Assembly: GCF_017565405.1 (NCBI RefSeq)
Contig: NZ_JAGEKR010000003.1
Location: 124,001-188,000 of the forward strand
Origin: Allobranchiibius sp. CTAmp26
Lineage (GTDB): Bacteria > Actinomycetota > Actinomycetes > Actinomycetales > Dermatophilaceae
Direction: 5' to 3'
Length of the DNA stretch: 64,000 nt
This document shows, in pieces, positions 18,380 through 27,031 of the stretch (position 1 is the first letter of the stretch; the number at the start of each line of letters is the position of its first letter). Position numbers and translations under genes: made by a program. The notes below the pieces were generated by a model. The model saw only the letters and a program-made list of their open reading frames with translations. It was not told the origin of the DNA and did not search any database.

Positions 18380-19147
18380 GTGGCCAGCGACAACGCCCCG
18401 GCGGCTGGGCAGGTGCTCGCCATCCTGCAGGCCATGGCCGGGCACGCGGAGCCGGTGCCCGCGGCCACGCTCGCGCGCGAGGTCGGGCTGCCCCGGTCCA
18501 CGACCTATCACCTGCTCGCGACTCTGCGTGAGCGCGGTTTCGTCACCCACCTCACCGAGGAGAAACGCTGGGGTCTGGGCGTGTCCGCGTTCGAGCTGGG
18601 GTCGGCGTACAACCGGCAGGCGCCGTTGCAGCGCATCGCCCGCGTGGGCCTCACCCGCCTGGTCGACACCACGACGCACACGGCACACCTCGTGGTGCTG
18701 CACGGGCGCGACGTGCTCTACGTCATCGAGGAGCGGGCGCCCGGCCGGCCGTCACTGGTGACCGATGTGGGGGTACGGCTGCCGGCCCAACTCACCGCGT
18801 CGGGTCTGGCGATGCTCGCGGCTCTGCCCGCAGCGCAGGTGCGGGCGCTCTATCCGGACCGCGCGGCGTTCGTGCAGCGCGCGGCACGGGGCGCGACGTC
18901 GCTAACCGCGCTGCGTTCCGAGCTCTCGCAGGTGCGCCAGCGGGGGTACGCCGTCGAGAAGGACTCCGTCACGCGGGGGTTCGCGTCCGTCGCGGCCGCC
19001 GTGCTCGACCACAACGCGCATCCCGTTGCGGGTGTCGCGGTCACCTATCCGCACGACCACTTCGGCGGTGGGACCGTCGACGCACTGGCGACGGCGACGG
19101 TGCGAGCGGCCGCCGACCTGTCCTACCGGCTCGGCCACCGCCCCTGA
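18380..19147 (+). CDS. IclR family transcriptional regulator of the hut operon (inferred)
   Basis: 255-residue regulator. The N-terminal winged helix-turn-helix (VLAILQAMAGH ... LAREVGLPRSTTYHLLATL, residues ~12-50) is followed by the C-terminal effector domain with LVVLHGRDVLYVIEER, ARLPAQLTASG-like block VRLPAQLTASGLAMLA and a C-terminal RGYAVEKDSVTRGFASVAA segment, all typical of IclR proteins. Divergent orientation from hutH and the palindrome between them indicate that it controls histidine use, perhaps sensing urocanate; the effector is a guess. The start is GTG 18380, preceded by GGAGAGG at a rather long distance. Confidence 0.88.
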   Translation: MASDNAPAAGQVLAILQAMAGHAEPVPAATLAREVGLPRSTTYHLLATLRERGFVTHLTEEKRWGLGVSAFELGSAYNRQAPLQRIARVGLTRLVDTTTHTAHLVVLHGRDVLYVIEERAPGRPSLVTDVGVRLPAQLTASGLAMLAALPAAQVRALYPDRAAFVQRAARGATSLTALRSELSQVRQRGYAVEKDSVTRGFASVAAAVLDHNAHPVAGVAVTYPHDHFGGGTVDALATATVRAAADLSYRLGHRP

Positions 19148-19152
19148 CCCGC

Positions 19153-19222
19153 CGAGTGGCATACATATGTATCCAGTGGCGTAGGTACGAGTGCGCCGCT
19201 CGATGGATATGTGCGCCACTCG
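19153..19222. repeat. 70-bp four-unit palindromic element, copy A1
   Basis: Four 10-bp units at positions 1, 21, 41 and 61 of the element: CGAGTGGCAT, CCAGTGGCGT, then inverted GCGCCGCTCG and GCGCCACTCG, each separated by 10 bp. The halves form a long imperfect hairpin. It fills the junction between the converging IclR and DUF427 genes. Same length and plan as copies at 20169, 21917 and 30407. Confidence 0.8.
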
Positions 19223-19238
19223 ACGGAAGGTGGGCTGC

Positions 19239-19607
19239 CTAGTCCTCGACGGAGATGTCCACCCGATCGGGGTAGAACGCCATGTGGCCCTCGATCTCGG
19301 CGACCGCGTCGTGCGGGTGCTCGTAGACCCAGATGGCGTCGTGCACCGTGCCGGTGTCCGTCTGGATGTCGCGGTACGTCGCATCCCCCTTGTACGGGCA
19401 GTGGCTGGTGGTGTCGCTCGCGCGCAACAGCAGCGGGTCGACATCGCTGGGCGGTAGGTAGTACGCCGGGGGGTAGGTCGATTCCTGCAGCACCAGTGCC
19501 GACCGGGTGTCGGCCACCACGGTGTCCCCCACGCGTACGACGACGTGGCGGGTGGTCGGCTCCACAGTGATGGGGTGGTCCGGGCCGGGGATCAGTACAT
19601 CGGGCAT
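19239..19607 (-). CDS. DUF427 domain protein
   Basis: 122-residue single-domain DUF427 protein, a small beta-barrel family with unknown function often encoded near oxidoreductases. Family blocks visible are ALVLQESTYPPAYYLPPSDV, SHCPYKGDATY and EGHMAFYPDRVDI. The Cys/His-containing SHCPYKG motif is the best conserved part. ATG 19607 follows GGAGCG. The gene converges with the IclR gene across repeat A1 and is followed upstream by the SRPBCC gene on the same strand (40-bp gap). Confidence 0.88.
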   Translation of the reverse strand: MPDVLIPGPDHPITVEPTTRHVVVRVGDTVVADTRSALVLQESTYPPAYYLPPSDVDPLLLRASDTTSHCPYKGDATYRDIQTDTGTVHDAIWVYEHPHDAVAEIEGHMAFYPDRVDISVED

Positions 19608-19647
19608 GAGGCGCTCCGTTTCGTGAGACCAGCTGATATCTCCGACG

Positions 19648-20151
19648 CTAGACCCGTGCCGTGCCGGCTTCCGCGAGACCCTTCAGATTGAGCAGTTGGC
19701 GACGCGCCATCACCAGGTCGCCGACCGATACGAGCGGCGCGATCAGGCGGCCGCGCGCCATGACCACCTTGAGCAGCAACCGGGTCGACCCGTCGATCGG
19801 CACCAGGACGTACGACATCACCGCGCCCATGATCTGCGCGGTCAGCTGCTGATCGGGTACGACGGACAGGATCCGTCCCTGCGGCCGCCCGGCCACCGCG
19901 GTGAAGTGTTCGCCGACCACCGGCGCCGGCAGGTCACTCAACCGGTCAGGCGAGCGCCGACCCGCGTTGTCGATCCAGTCGTAGGAGTACGGCGCCAGCC
20001 TGATCTGCCCGATCCACGACCACACCCGCCCCGCCGGGGCATGCACCGTCACCCCTCGCCAGGCCTGCAGGACCGGATCCGGCACCACGGCGTCACAGGG
20101 GAAGGCGCGGGCGACCTCCTCGTCGGTCACGCCCCAGCGGTCACCGATCAC
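19648..20151 (-). CDS. SRPBCC (polyketide cyclase-like) family protein
   Basis: 167-residue helix-grip protein: an initial strand VTVHAPAGRVWSWIGQI, a proline-rich cavity wall (SYDWIDNAGRRSPDRL), beta strands GRILSVVPDQQLTAQI and SYVLVPIDGSTRLLLKV, and a C-terminal helix MARRQLLNLKGLAE. Such proteins bind small hydrophobic ligands; the ligand is unknown. Many open-frame codons lie upstream, but they run through the palindromic element A2 and antisense to mobA. GTG 20151, preceded by GGGGAAGGGGA, is the credible start. Could form a short operon with DUF427. Confidence 0.72.
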   Translation of the reverse strand: MIGDRWGVTDEEVARAFPCDAVVPDPVLQAWRGVTVHAPAGRVWSWIGQIRLAPYSYDWIDNAGRRSPDRLSDLPAPVVGEHFTAVAGRPQGRILSVVPDQQLTAQIMGAVMSYVLVPIDGSTRLLLKVVMARGRLIAPLVSVGDLVMARRQLLNLKGLAEAGTARV

Positions 20152-20168
20152 GACGTCCCCTTCCCCGC

Positions 20169-20238
20169 CGAGTGGCGTACCTATGTATCCAGTGGCATAC
20201 CAACGAGTGCGCCACTCGAAACATATGTCTGCCACTCG
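20169..20238. repeat. 70-bp four-unit palindromic element, copy A2
   Basis: Same plan as A1: CGAGTGGCGT, CCAGTGGCAT, inverted GCGCCACTCG and CTGCCACTCG at a 20-bp pitch, same orientation as A1 and about 1 kb away. It lies in the divergent gap before mobA and the SRPBCC gene, so here it cannot be a simple terminator for a flanking convergent pair. The two copies bracket the DUF427-SRPBCC genes as direct repeats. Confidence 0.8.
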
Positions 20239-20271
20239 GGGTGGGAGCAGAGCGGGGGACAGACTGGGCGC

Positions 20272-20829
20272 ATGGACCTCACGGCGATCGTGCTCTGCGG
20301 CGGCCGGTCCTCCCGTTTCGGCTCCGACAAGACCCGCGCGCCGCTCGACGGGCGACCGCTGCTCGACCACGTGCTGGACACCCTGCCGCCCGACTGGCCG
20401 ATCGTGGCCGTGGGTCCGCGCCGAACGACGGCCCGAACGGTCACCTGGGTGCGCGAGGAACCGGCGTTCGCGGGTCCGCTCGCCGCGCTGGCCGCCGGAC
20501 TCGCGTCGCTCGCCACTCCCACTTTCGTCCTCGTCGGCGCCGACATGCCGTACGCCGCGGGCACCGCCGTCGCGCTCACCGAGCAACTGTCCCGCGCACC
20601 CGAGGATGTCGACGCCGTCGTCGGGCGGACGCCGGACGGGCGCATGCAGCCGTTGCTGCTGGCCTGCCGAACCGCCGCGGCACGGTCGGCGCTGCCACCG
20701 GACCCGGTAGGCGCGTCGCTGATGAGCTGGGTACGCCGGCTGCGCAGCTCGGCGTACGACGTCACCGCCACGGCGGCCCACGACGTGGACACCCCGGGCG
20801 ATCTGACCGGACCGCCCGGCACCAGCTGA
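20272..20829 (+). CDS. mobA: Molybdenum cofactor guanylyltransferase (MobA-like)
   Basis: 185-residue nucleotidyltransferase that links GMP to molybdopterin. The N-terminal GTP-binding signature LCGGRSSRFGSDK with the following PLDGRPLLDHV is complete, and the metal-binding GADMPYA sits near residue 92. GRMQPLLLACR is the usual downstream block. The fold is that of NTP transferases, and related CofC-type or sugar-1-P enzymes are less likely because of the LxGGxSxRxGxDK form. ATG 20272 has CAGACT 6 nt upstream, suggesting a leaderless mRNA. Downstream is a quinone reductase gene 94 bp away. Confidence 0.85.
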   Translation: MDLTAIVLCGGRSSRFGSDKTRAPLDGRPLLDHVLDTLPPDWPIVAVGPRRTTARTVTWVREEPAFAGPLAALAAGLASLATPTFVLVGADMPYAAGTAVALTEQLSRAPEDVDAVVGRTPDGRMQPLLLACRTAAARSALPPDPVGASLMSWVRRLRSSAYDVTATAAHDVDTPGDLTGPPGTS

Positions 20830-20923
20830 AGGAGCGGCTCGATGAGGCGCCCTGCACGCGGCAGCTCATTGCACCAGTGCCGCCGCCCGACGCACCCGGT
20901 CGGGCCATGACTACGGTCGAGGG

Positions 20924-21901
20924 ATGAAGGCCATCACGCTCCCGGAATTCGGCGACGAAGACGTCATGACGCTCGCCGACGTGCCCGACCCCACCCCCGG
21001 CGCCGGTGAAGTCGTCGTCGAGGTCGCCGCCGCGGGCGTCAACCGCGCCGACCTGATGCAGCGCCAGGGTTTCTATCCGCCGCCGCCGGGTGAGTCCGAG
21101 ATCGTCGGTCTCGAGGTGAGCGGGCGGATTGCCGAGGTCGGCGACGGGGTCGAGGGCTGGCGGGTCGGGGACGAGGTGTGCGCGCTGCTGGCCGGTGGCG
21201 GTTACGCCGAGCGGGTCGTCGTCCCGGCCGGACAGCTCCTGCCCATCCCGTCCGGTGTGAGCGTCGTCGACGCCGCCGCACTGCCGGAGGTCGTGTGCAC
21301 CGTGTGGTCCAACGTCTTCATGGTCGGAGGTCTGAAGGAGTCCGAGACCCTTCTGGTGCACGGCGGTTCGAGCGGTATCGGCACCATGGCGATCCAGCTG
21401 GGGCATGCGTTCGGCGCGCGGGTCGCCACCACGGCCGGCTCCCCGGACAAGCTGGCAGCCTGCCGTGCACTCGGCGCGGACATCCTCATCAACTACCGCG
21501 ACCAGGACTTCGCCGACGAACTCGACCACTCCACCGACGGCCACGGCGCCGACGTGATCCTGGACGGCATCGGCGCCAAGTACCTCCCGCAGAACGTCCG
21601 CGCGCTCGCCCCGCACGGCCGTCTGGTGACGATCGGGATGCTGGGCGGCGCCACGGGCGAGCTCGACCTCAGTGCGCTGCTGCGCAAGTGGGGCACCGTG
21701 ACGGCCACCGGTCTGCGGGCCCGCCCGCGCGACGAGAAGGCCGAGATCGTCACTGCCGTACGCGAGCAGGTCTGGCCGCTGATCGCCGACGGCCGCGTCC
21801 GGCCGATCGTGCACGAGCGGCTGCCGTTGGCCGAGGCTCCGCGGGCGCACCGGATCCTGGGCGAGTCCAGCCAGATCGGCAAGGTCCTCCTCACGACCTG
21901 A
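20924..21901 (+). CDS. NAD(P)H quinone oxidoreductase, MDR superfamily
   Basis: 325-residue zinc-independent medium-chain reductase close to the PIG3/QOR group. The N-terminal GroES-like part contains GVNRADLMQRQGFYPPPPGE and GLEVSGRIAEVG; the Rossmann part contains the nucleotide-binding LVHGGSSGIGTMAIQL. It should reduce quinones or reactive carbonyls with NADPH in the cytoplasm. The Cys ligands of zinc alcohol dehydrogenases are absent. ATG 20924 has TACGGT 6 nt upstream. Its 3' end faces the Nudix gene across repeat B1. Confidence 0.9.
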   Translation: MKAITLPEFGDEDVMTLADVPDPTPGAGEVVVEVAAAGVNRADLMQRQGFYPPPPGESEIVGLEVSGRIAEVGDGVEGWRVGDEVCALLAGGGYAERVVVPAGQLLPIPSGVSVVDAAALPEVVCTVWSNVFMVGGLKESETLLVHGGSSGIGTMAIQLGHAFGARVATTAGSPDKLAACRALGADILINYRDQDFADELDHSTDGHGADVILDGIGAKYLPQNVRALAPHGRLVTIGMLGGATGELDLSALLRKWGTVTATGLRARPRDEKAEIVTAVREQVWPLIADGRVRPIVHERLPLAEAPRAHRILGESSQIGKVLLTT

Positions 21902-21916
21902 TCACGCCCCATCCGT

Positions 21917-21986
21917 CGAGCGGAGGGGTCCGCGCTCGAGTGGAGGTGATATCTCCCCTCCACTCGTCGGGGGACCCCTCCACTCG
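21917..21986. repeat. 70-bp four-unit palindromic element, copy B1
   Basis: Units CGAGCGGAGG and CGAGTGGAGG at positions 1 and 21, inverted units CCTCCACTCG at 41 and 61, and a near-palindromic centre GGTGATATCTCC. The unit core CGAGYGG is shared with A1/A2 although the rest differs. It occupies the spacer between the converging quinone-reductase and Nudix genes. Confidence 0.8.
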
Positions 21987-22007
21987 ATGGCAAGGAACCG
22001 AGCGCGG

Positions 22008-22520
22008 TCAGTCGCCTGCCACCAGGCTCCCCGGCTGCGGCGTCGTACGCGCGTGGACGGCCCCCTGCAAGATCCGTCGGGTGGACTCGTCGGCCTCGCC
22101 CTGGGGCCAGTCGTCCGGGTCGACCCACTCGTATCCGATGGCTTCGCTCGCGACGCGCACCTTCGGTTCGCGGTCGCACTGCACCCGGTAGATCACGTCG
22201 GCAACGCGCGATCGGTGATCGAAGACGGTGGTGAAGGCGTCACCGGGCGTGATGCGCAGCCCCGTCTCCTCCCAGACCTCGCGGATCACGGCCTCGGCCG
22301 GCTGCTCCCCGCGATCGACGTGGCCACCGGGCAGCGACAGCCCGGAGCGGTGGATCTGTCGCAGCGCGAGCACCCGACCGTCGTACTCGATGAACGCGAC
22401 CGCGCCGAGCCCCCACGTCGGCAGGACCACCCGGGTCGCCAGGTGACTCGGCCCGGCGGGCAGCACCCGGTACGCGCGCAACGCCAGCCGCCGCAGCGGT
22501 CCGGGGTACGCGTGCGACAT
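22008..22520 (-). CDS. Nudix hydrolase
   Basis: 170-residue Nudix protein. The box begins GGHVDRGEQPAEAV and continues into REVWEETGL, so the G-x5-E-x7-REUxEExGU pattern is complete (residues ~63-86) and Mg-dependent pyrophosphate cleavage is expected. It probably hydrolyses a nucleoside diphosphate derivative; the substrate is unclear. ATG 22520 follows CAGGAGGTC. It lies 3 bp after the AI-2E-type transporter gene, so it is very likely cotranscribed with it. Confidence 0.9.
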   Translation of the reverse strand: MSHAYPGPLRRLALRAYRVLPAGPSHLATRVVLPTWGLGAVAFIEYDGRVLALRQIHRSGLSLPGGHVDRGEQPAEAVIREVWEETGLRITPGDAFTTVFDHRSRVADVIYRVQCDREPKVRVASEAIGYEWVDPDDWPQGEADESTRRILQGAVHARTTPQPGSLVAGD

Positions 22521-22523
22521 CGC

Positions 22524-23711
22524 TCAGACCTCCTGCGAGTCGGGCGAGCGACCGTTGCGGATGGCTTTGACGCCGTTGTTGAGGACTGCGACGAGCGGCA
22601 CGCCCACAAAGGCGCCGAACGCCCCGGCGAGCAGCGTGCCGGCGGTGACGGTGACCAGGATCGCCAGCGGATGCAGGTCGACGGCCTTGCCCAGGATGAT
22701 CGGGTTGAGCAGGTTGCCGAACAGCTGCACGATGAGCACCAGCACCACGGCCATCACGATCGCGGTGGCGACGCCCTTGGTCACCAGGGCGATGAGGCAG
22801 ACGATGACCCCGGCGACGATCACCCCGATCAGCGGCACCAGCGAACCGAGGAAGATCAGCACCGCCAGCGGCGCGACCAGGGGCAGACCGGCGATCCACA
22901 TGGCCGGCACCATCGCCAGCGCGTTGATGCCGCCGAGCAGCACCAGGCTGCGCATGTACGCCGTGAGCGTGCGCCAGGCGGCCGCCCCGGCGGTCGCCAC
23001 GTGAGCGCGGCTGTGGACCGGCGCGAGACGCACCACCCACCGCCACATCGAGCCGTTGTCGAGCAGCATGAAGAGCGTCGCGAAGAGGCAGAGCACCGCG
23101 CCGGACAGGATGCCGAGCGCTCCGCTGGCCTGCGAGGCGACCCCGGAGAGGATGTTGCCCTGGTTCTGCGCCAGCGTGTCGCCGAGGTTGGTCGTGTACT
23201 TGTCCGCCTGCGCGGGCGCGACGTGCAGCGGTCCGTGGACCAGCCAGTGCCGGATCGTGTCCGCAGCGTCCTGCACCTGGGTGATCAGGACGTCCTTGGC
23301 AGCCGCGATCTGCGAGAGGGCGTACCAGGTGAGGAAGGCGATCGCCGCGATGCCGAGCACGAAGACGAGCAGGGCGGCGAGCGGACGCGGCAGCCCGAAC
23401 CCGCGCAGGATGCGCACGGCGGGCTCGAGCAGCGCGCACAGCATCACGGCGATCGTGATGGTCACCGTGACGAGGTAGACGTGCGAGAGCAACGCACCGA
23501 GCGCGGTAATGGCCGCCAGGATGAGCAGCACGCAGATCGACCACCAGGCCGCCACCTGCACACCGAAGCTGACGTCGTCGATCGGGCGTTTGGGACCCTC
23601 GTCCGCGGCGGTCGAGCCTCGTGACAGCTGCTCACCCATGTCGGCGGGCTCCGCGGGTCGGGACGGTTCTTCGTCACCCCGCGCCCACGGCGTGGCCCAG
23701 CGCGTCGTCAT
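22524..23711 (-). CDS. AI-2E family transporter (PerM-like permease)
   Basis: 395-residue membrane protein of the AI-2E exporter/PerM family: a charged ~50-residue cytoplasmic N-terminus, a pair of adjacent helices (SICVLLILAAITALGALL and VTITIAVMLCALLEPAV), a long soluble loop with amphipathic segments, and the family's C-terminal helices with FLGSLVPLIGVIVAG and GNLLNPIILGKAVDLHPLAI. Family members export signals or exchange ions; the substrate is unknown here. ATG 23711 has GATGCT 6 nt upstream, supporting this start over the earlier in-frame codon. Cotranscription with the Nudix gene is likely. Confidence 0.88.
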   Translation of the reverse strand: MTTRWATPWARGDEEPSRPAEPADMGEQLSRGSTAADEGPKRPIDDVSFGVQVAAWWSICVLLILAAITALGALLSHVYLVTVTITIAVMLCALLEPAVRILRGFGLPRPLAALLVFVLGIAAIAFLTWYALSQIAAAKDVLITQVQDAADTIRHWLVHGPLHVAPAQADKYTTNLGDTLAQNQGNILSGVASQASGALGILSGAVLCLFATLFMLLDNGSMWRWVVRLAPVHSRAHVATAGAAAWRTLTAYMRSLVLLGGINALAMVPAMWIAGLPLVAPLAVLIFLGSLVPLIGVIVAGVIVCLIALVTKGVATAIVMAVVLVLIVQLFGNLLNPIILGKAVDLHPLAILVTVTAGTLLAGAFGAFVGVPLVAVLNNGVKAIRNGRSPDSQEV

Positions 23712-23739
23712 AGCGGGAGCATCCCACGCGTCGTCGGCG

Positions 23740-25407
23740 TCACCCGACGGCAGCCGCCGCGGCGCGCCCGGCGGCGCGTCCGGAGAAGATGCATCCACCG
23801 AGGAAGGTGCCCTCCAGGGAGTTGTACCCGTGCACACCGCCGCCGCCGAACCCGGCGGCCTCGCCTGCGGCGTACAGCCCCGGCACGGGAGCGCCGTCGT
23901 GACCGAGCGCCCGCGACGAGAGGTCGGTCTGGATCCCACCGAGCGACTTGCGGGTGAGGATGTGCAGTTTGACGCCGATGAGCGGGCCCGCGGCCGGGTC
24001 GAGGATCCGGTGCGGCGCGACGACGCGCGCGATACGGTCGCCGCGGTAGCGACGGGCGGCGTGGATCGCCGTGACCTGAGCGTCCTTGGCGTACTTGTTC
24101 GCCACCTCGCGGTCCCGCGCCACCAGCTGCCGCTCGATCAGGTCGTGCTCCAGCAGCGGCTCGTCGGTGAGCTTGTTCATGCCGTCGACCAGCTCGCGCA
24201 GGCCGTCGGCGACCACGAAGTCGGGACCCTTGTCCATGAACGCCTGCACCGGCGGCGGAGCCGCAGAGGTGACCCGGGAGGCCAGCGCACGCAGGTCGCG
24301 GTCGGTGATGTCCGGGTTCTGCTCCGAGCCGGACAGACCGAACTCCTTGGCGATGATCTTCTGGGTCACGATGAACCACGAATGGTCGTGCTCGGCGAGG
24401 TCCGGCGTCGTCCGCAGATGACGCAGGGTGGACAGCGTGTCGTAGCCCGGCCAGCACGGCATCGGCAGCCGCCGTCCGAGCGCGTCGAACCACATCGGCG
24501 ACGGGCCGGGCAGGATGCGGATCGCGTGCTGCGGCCAGACGGGCGCGTAGTTGGCGATGCCTTCGGTGTAGTGCCACATCCGGTCGCGGTTGACCGTGCG
24601 GGCACCGGCGTCCTCGGCGACCTTGATCATCGCGCCGTCGACGTACGCCGGCACGCCGGTCAGCATGTGCTTCGGCGCGGACCCGAGCCGCTGCGGCCAC
24701 CACTCGCGAACCATGTCGTGGTTGCCGCCGATGCCGCCGGTCGTGACCACGACGGCCTGCGCGGTGAGTTCGAAGTCGCCCACGACGTCCCGGGTGCTAG
24801 GGGCACCGCGCAGGGCGTCGTCGGGCGCCAGCACGTCACCGCGTACGCCGGTCACCACACCTGCCTGGGTGACCAGTTCGGTCACCCGGTGCCGGTGGTG
24901 GAAGGTGAGCCGCCCGGCCTCGGCAGCCTGCAGCGCCGCGTCGACGAACGGCTTCACCACGCCGGTGCCGGTCCCCCAGGTGACGTGGAAACGCGGCACC
25001 GAGTTGCCATGGCCGTCGGCGCGTCCGTCGCCACGCTCGGCCCACCCGACCAGCGCGAGCCAGCTCATCCCCTTGTCCTTCAACCACGAGCGCTTCTCCC
25101 CCGCGGCGAAGTCGACGTACGCGCGGGCCCACTTCTGCGCCCAGGAGTCCTCGTCACCCAGCCGGTCGAACGCAGCGCTGCCCTGCCAGTCCTGCCACGC
25201 CAGATCCGCCGAGTCGTGCACGCCCATCCGGCGCTGTTCGGGAGTGTCGATCAGGAACAGCCCCCCGAACGACCACCACGCCTGGCCACCGAGGTTCGCG
25301 GCGTTCTCCTGCTCCACGACGGCGACCCGCTTGCCCGCCTCGACCAGCTCACCGGCAGCCACCAGGCCCGCGAGCCCGGCTCCGACGACGATGACATCTG
25401 CATCCAT
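23740..25407 (-). CDS. FAD-binding dehydrogenase (KstD/fumarate reductase-like)
   Basis: 555-residue flavoprotein of the FAD_binding_2 family. DVIVVGAGLAGLVAAGEL at the N-terminus is the dinucleotide-binding fold, with Glu of VVEQE at the ribose; the C-terminal PGLYAAGEAAGFGGGGVHG and SLEGTFLGGCIFSGRAAG close the FAD site. Members annotated as FAD-binding dehydrogenase are related to 3-ketosteroid dehydrogenase and fumarate reductase, but the substrate of this subgroup is not known. ATG 25407 has TAGGTT 6 nt upstream, so the mRNA may be leaderless. The transporter gene follows 28 bp downstream. Confidence 0.87.
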   Translation of the reverse strand: MDADVIVVGAGLAGLVAAGELVEAGKRVAVVEQENAANLGGQAWWSFGGLFLIDTPEQRRMGVHDSADLAWQDWQGSAAFDRLGDEDSWAQKWARAYVDFAAGEKRSWLKDKGMSWLALVGWAERGDGRADGHGNSVPRFHVTWGTGTGVVKPFVDAALQAAEAGRLTFHHRHRVTELVTQAGVVTGVRGDVLAPDDALRGAPSTRDVVGDFELTAQAVVVTTGGIGGNHDMVREWWPQRLGSAPKHMLTGVPAYVDGAMIKVAEDAGARTVNRDRMWHYTEGIANYAPVWPQHAIRILPGPSPMWFDALGRRLPMPCWPGYDTLSTLRHLRTTPDLAEHDHSWFIVTQKIIAKEFGLSGSEQNPDITDRDLRALASRVTSAAPPPVQAFMDKGPDFVVADGLRELVDGMNKLTDEPLLEHDLIERQLVARDREVANKYAKDAQVTAIHAARRYRGDRIARVVAPHRILDPAAGPLIGVKLHILTRKSLGGIQTDLSSRALGHDGAPVPGLYAAGEAAGFGGGGVHGYNSLEGTFLGGCIFSGRAAGRAAAAAVG

Positions 25408-25508
25408 GCGGCAAACCTACGTCCCGTATGGCGCTCACTACCGGTTTTGCCCGCGCTCGGTGAGCGAACGTCGCCCGGCCGGGCCGCCGCAGGAGCGAAG
25501 ATGGGCGC

Positions 25509-26330
25509 GTGGTCGCCCAGACGCTCCCCGACGCCGTCGCCCAGCTGTACGCCGGGGCGCCCGCCGACTTCGTGCGCTCCCGCGGCACGCTGGAGGCTGC
25601 GGCCAAGAAGGACGGCGACAGCGCCCTCGCCGCGCAGATCAAGGCGCTGCGCAAGCCGAGCGCCGCCGCTCACCTGATCAACCGGCTGAGCACGACCGGC
25701 GACCTGCGGGAGCTGCAGTCGCTCGGCGAGCGGCTGCGGACCGCCCAGTCGCAGCTCGACGCTCCGGCCATGAAGTCCCTGGGCGCCGAGCGACACCAGC
25801 TGATCGACGACCTCACCGAGCGCGCGTGCGCCGATGAGTCCGGCGTGACGGCAGCCGTCCGCGAACAGCTGCGCGCCACCTTCACGGCCGCGCTCGCCGA
25901 CCCGCAGGCGCAGCAGGCCGTCCAGAGCGGGGCGCTGGTCACGGCCCTGAGCTACAGCGGATTCGGCGAGGTCGACCTGTCCGACGCTCTGGCAACGCCG
26001 CTGACCCTCCTGCAGGGCGGCAAAGCCACCGAGAGGTCCGACAACGACCGGACCGCGGACGACGACCGGCGCCGGACCGCGCAACGGGACGCGGCTCGTC
26101 GCGCCGCAGCCGCCCGCTCCGCGCGTGAGCAGGCTCGGCTGGAGCGCGCGGACGACGCGGTCGACGCAGCGCAGCAGTCCGTGGAGCGTGCGCAGGCACG
26201 ACTGGACGAGGCACGTGCGGCCGTCCGCGCGGCGAAGACGACGCTGGATCAGGCGCAGGCCGACCGGCGTACGGCGCAGGACCGGGTCGCGAAGGTGGAG
26301 CAGGAGGGCGACGAGCCGGACCGGCACTGA
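25509..26330 (+). CDS. Conserved actinobacterial protein with C-terminal coiled coil
   Basis: 273-residue protein seen as a hypothetical protein in many actinobacteria. The N-terminal ~170 residues form a helical domain (AQLYAGAPADFVRSRG, then ALAAQIKALRKPSAAAHLIN, the most conserved part). From residue ~175 it is a highly charged Ala/Arg/Asp/Gln coiled coil to the end. No catalytic motif, signal or membrane segment is visible. Start GTG 25509 gives the family's usual N-terminus. Divergent from the FAD dehydrogenase gene; a structural or nucleic-acid-binding role is conceivable but unproven. Confidence 0.7.
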   Translation: MVAQTLPDAVAQLYAGAPADFVRSRGTLEAAAKKDGDSALAAQIKALRKPSAAAHLINRLSTTGDLRELQSLGERLRTAQSQLDAPAMKSLGAERHQLIDDLTERACADESGVTAAVREQLRATFTAALADPQAQQAVQSGALVTALSYSGFGEVDLSDALATPLTLLQGGKATERSDNDRTADDDRRRTAQRDAARRAAAARSAREQARLERADDAVDAAQQSVERAQARLDEARAAVRAAKTTLDQAQADRRTAQDRVAKVEQEGDEPDRH

Positions 26331-26358
26331 CCGAAGATCCGGCCGGCCCGTCGACCCC

Positions 26359-26451
26359 TCAGCAGGTGACCGTCAGGTAGAACGGGACGTCGCCGAAGGT
26401 CATGCCCGCTTCGGCGTAGACGCCCCCACCCTGTCGAGGCAGGGGTTCGGG
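26359..26451 (-). pseudogene. Possible C-terminal coding remnant
   Basis: Directly after the TGA of the lipoprotein at 26452, and in the same frame, 30 further codons read QGGGVYAEAGMTFGDVPFYL and end TVTC before a stop at 26359. The segment looks protein-like rather than random. It could be the relic of another gene or a tail cut off by a new stop; it has no start or ribosome-binding site of its own. It also holds a GCCGAAG/CTTCGGC stem that could instead be a terminator. Confidence 0.3.
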
Positions 26452-26985
26452 TCAGCTGACGACCTTGCCCTGGCAGTAGCTGGCGAGGGCCTTGCTGTCG
26501 CGGCTGAGCGCGACACCGGAGGCAGTCCTGCCGGCGGAGCTCTGCGCGGCCAGGGTCTCCATGTCCTTGGCGACAGCGCCGATGTGCGTGGTGTAGGTCT
26601 TGTCCGCGGCGCCCTTGGTCGTCGTCCGGATCGAGGCGGCCGTGGTGCGGTAGTTGTCGGCGGCGGGCCGGATCACACTGGTCTTCTTGGTCAGCAGTGC
26701 GGCGTTCCACCGGATGGTGGCGGCGGCGACTCGCGCTGTCGAACCGAGGCACGCCTTGCTGAGCGCGGTGTTGGCGGTCGAGGTCGGGCTGGGGCTCGTC
26801 GTGGAGCTGCTGGGGGTCGGGCTCGCCGAGCTGCTCACCGACGTCGTCGTCGAGCTCGGGGTGCTGGTCGAACTGCTGCCGGCGGTGCTGCCACCGTCGT
26901 TGCACGCGGACAGGACGAGCGTTCCGGCAAGGGCAGCGAGGGGCAGGGCAGGCACAGCGATGGTGCGTCGCAGGGATCGGGACAT
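26452..26985 (-). CDS. Small Ser/Thr-rich lipoprotein
   Basis: 177-residue lipoprotein: signal MSRSLRRTIAVPALPLAALA, lipobox LSAC with the lipidated Cys near residue 28, then a ~45-residue linker of Ser/Thr/Pro that would hold the domain off the membrane and could be O-glycosylated. The globular end (ACLGSTARVAAATIRW ... LASYCQGKVV) has two Cys likely joined by a disulfide. No known domain is recognised. ATG 26985 is clear because it starts the signal peptide. Confidence 0.75.
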   Translation of the reverse strand: MSRSLRRTIAVPALPLAALAGTLVLSACNDGGSTAGSSSTSTPSSTTTSVSSSASPTPSSSTTSPSPTSTANTALSKACLGSTARVAAATIRWNAALLTKKTSVIRPAADNYRTTAASIRTTTKGAADKTYTTHIGAVAKDMETLAAQSSAGRTASGVALSRDSKALASYCQGKVVS

Positions 26986-27031
26986 GCCTCCACTGTGCAC
27001 AGACGTGTCGTACGCCGCCAAATCCGCGGCC

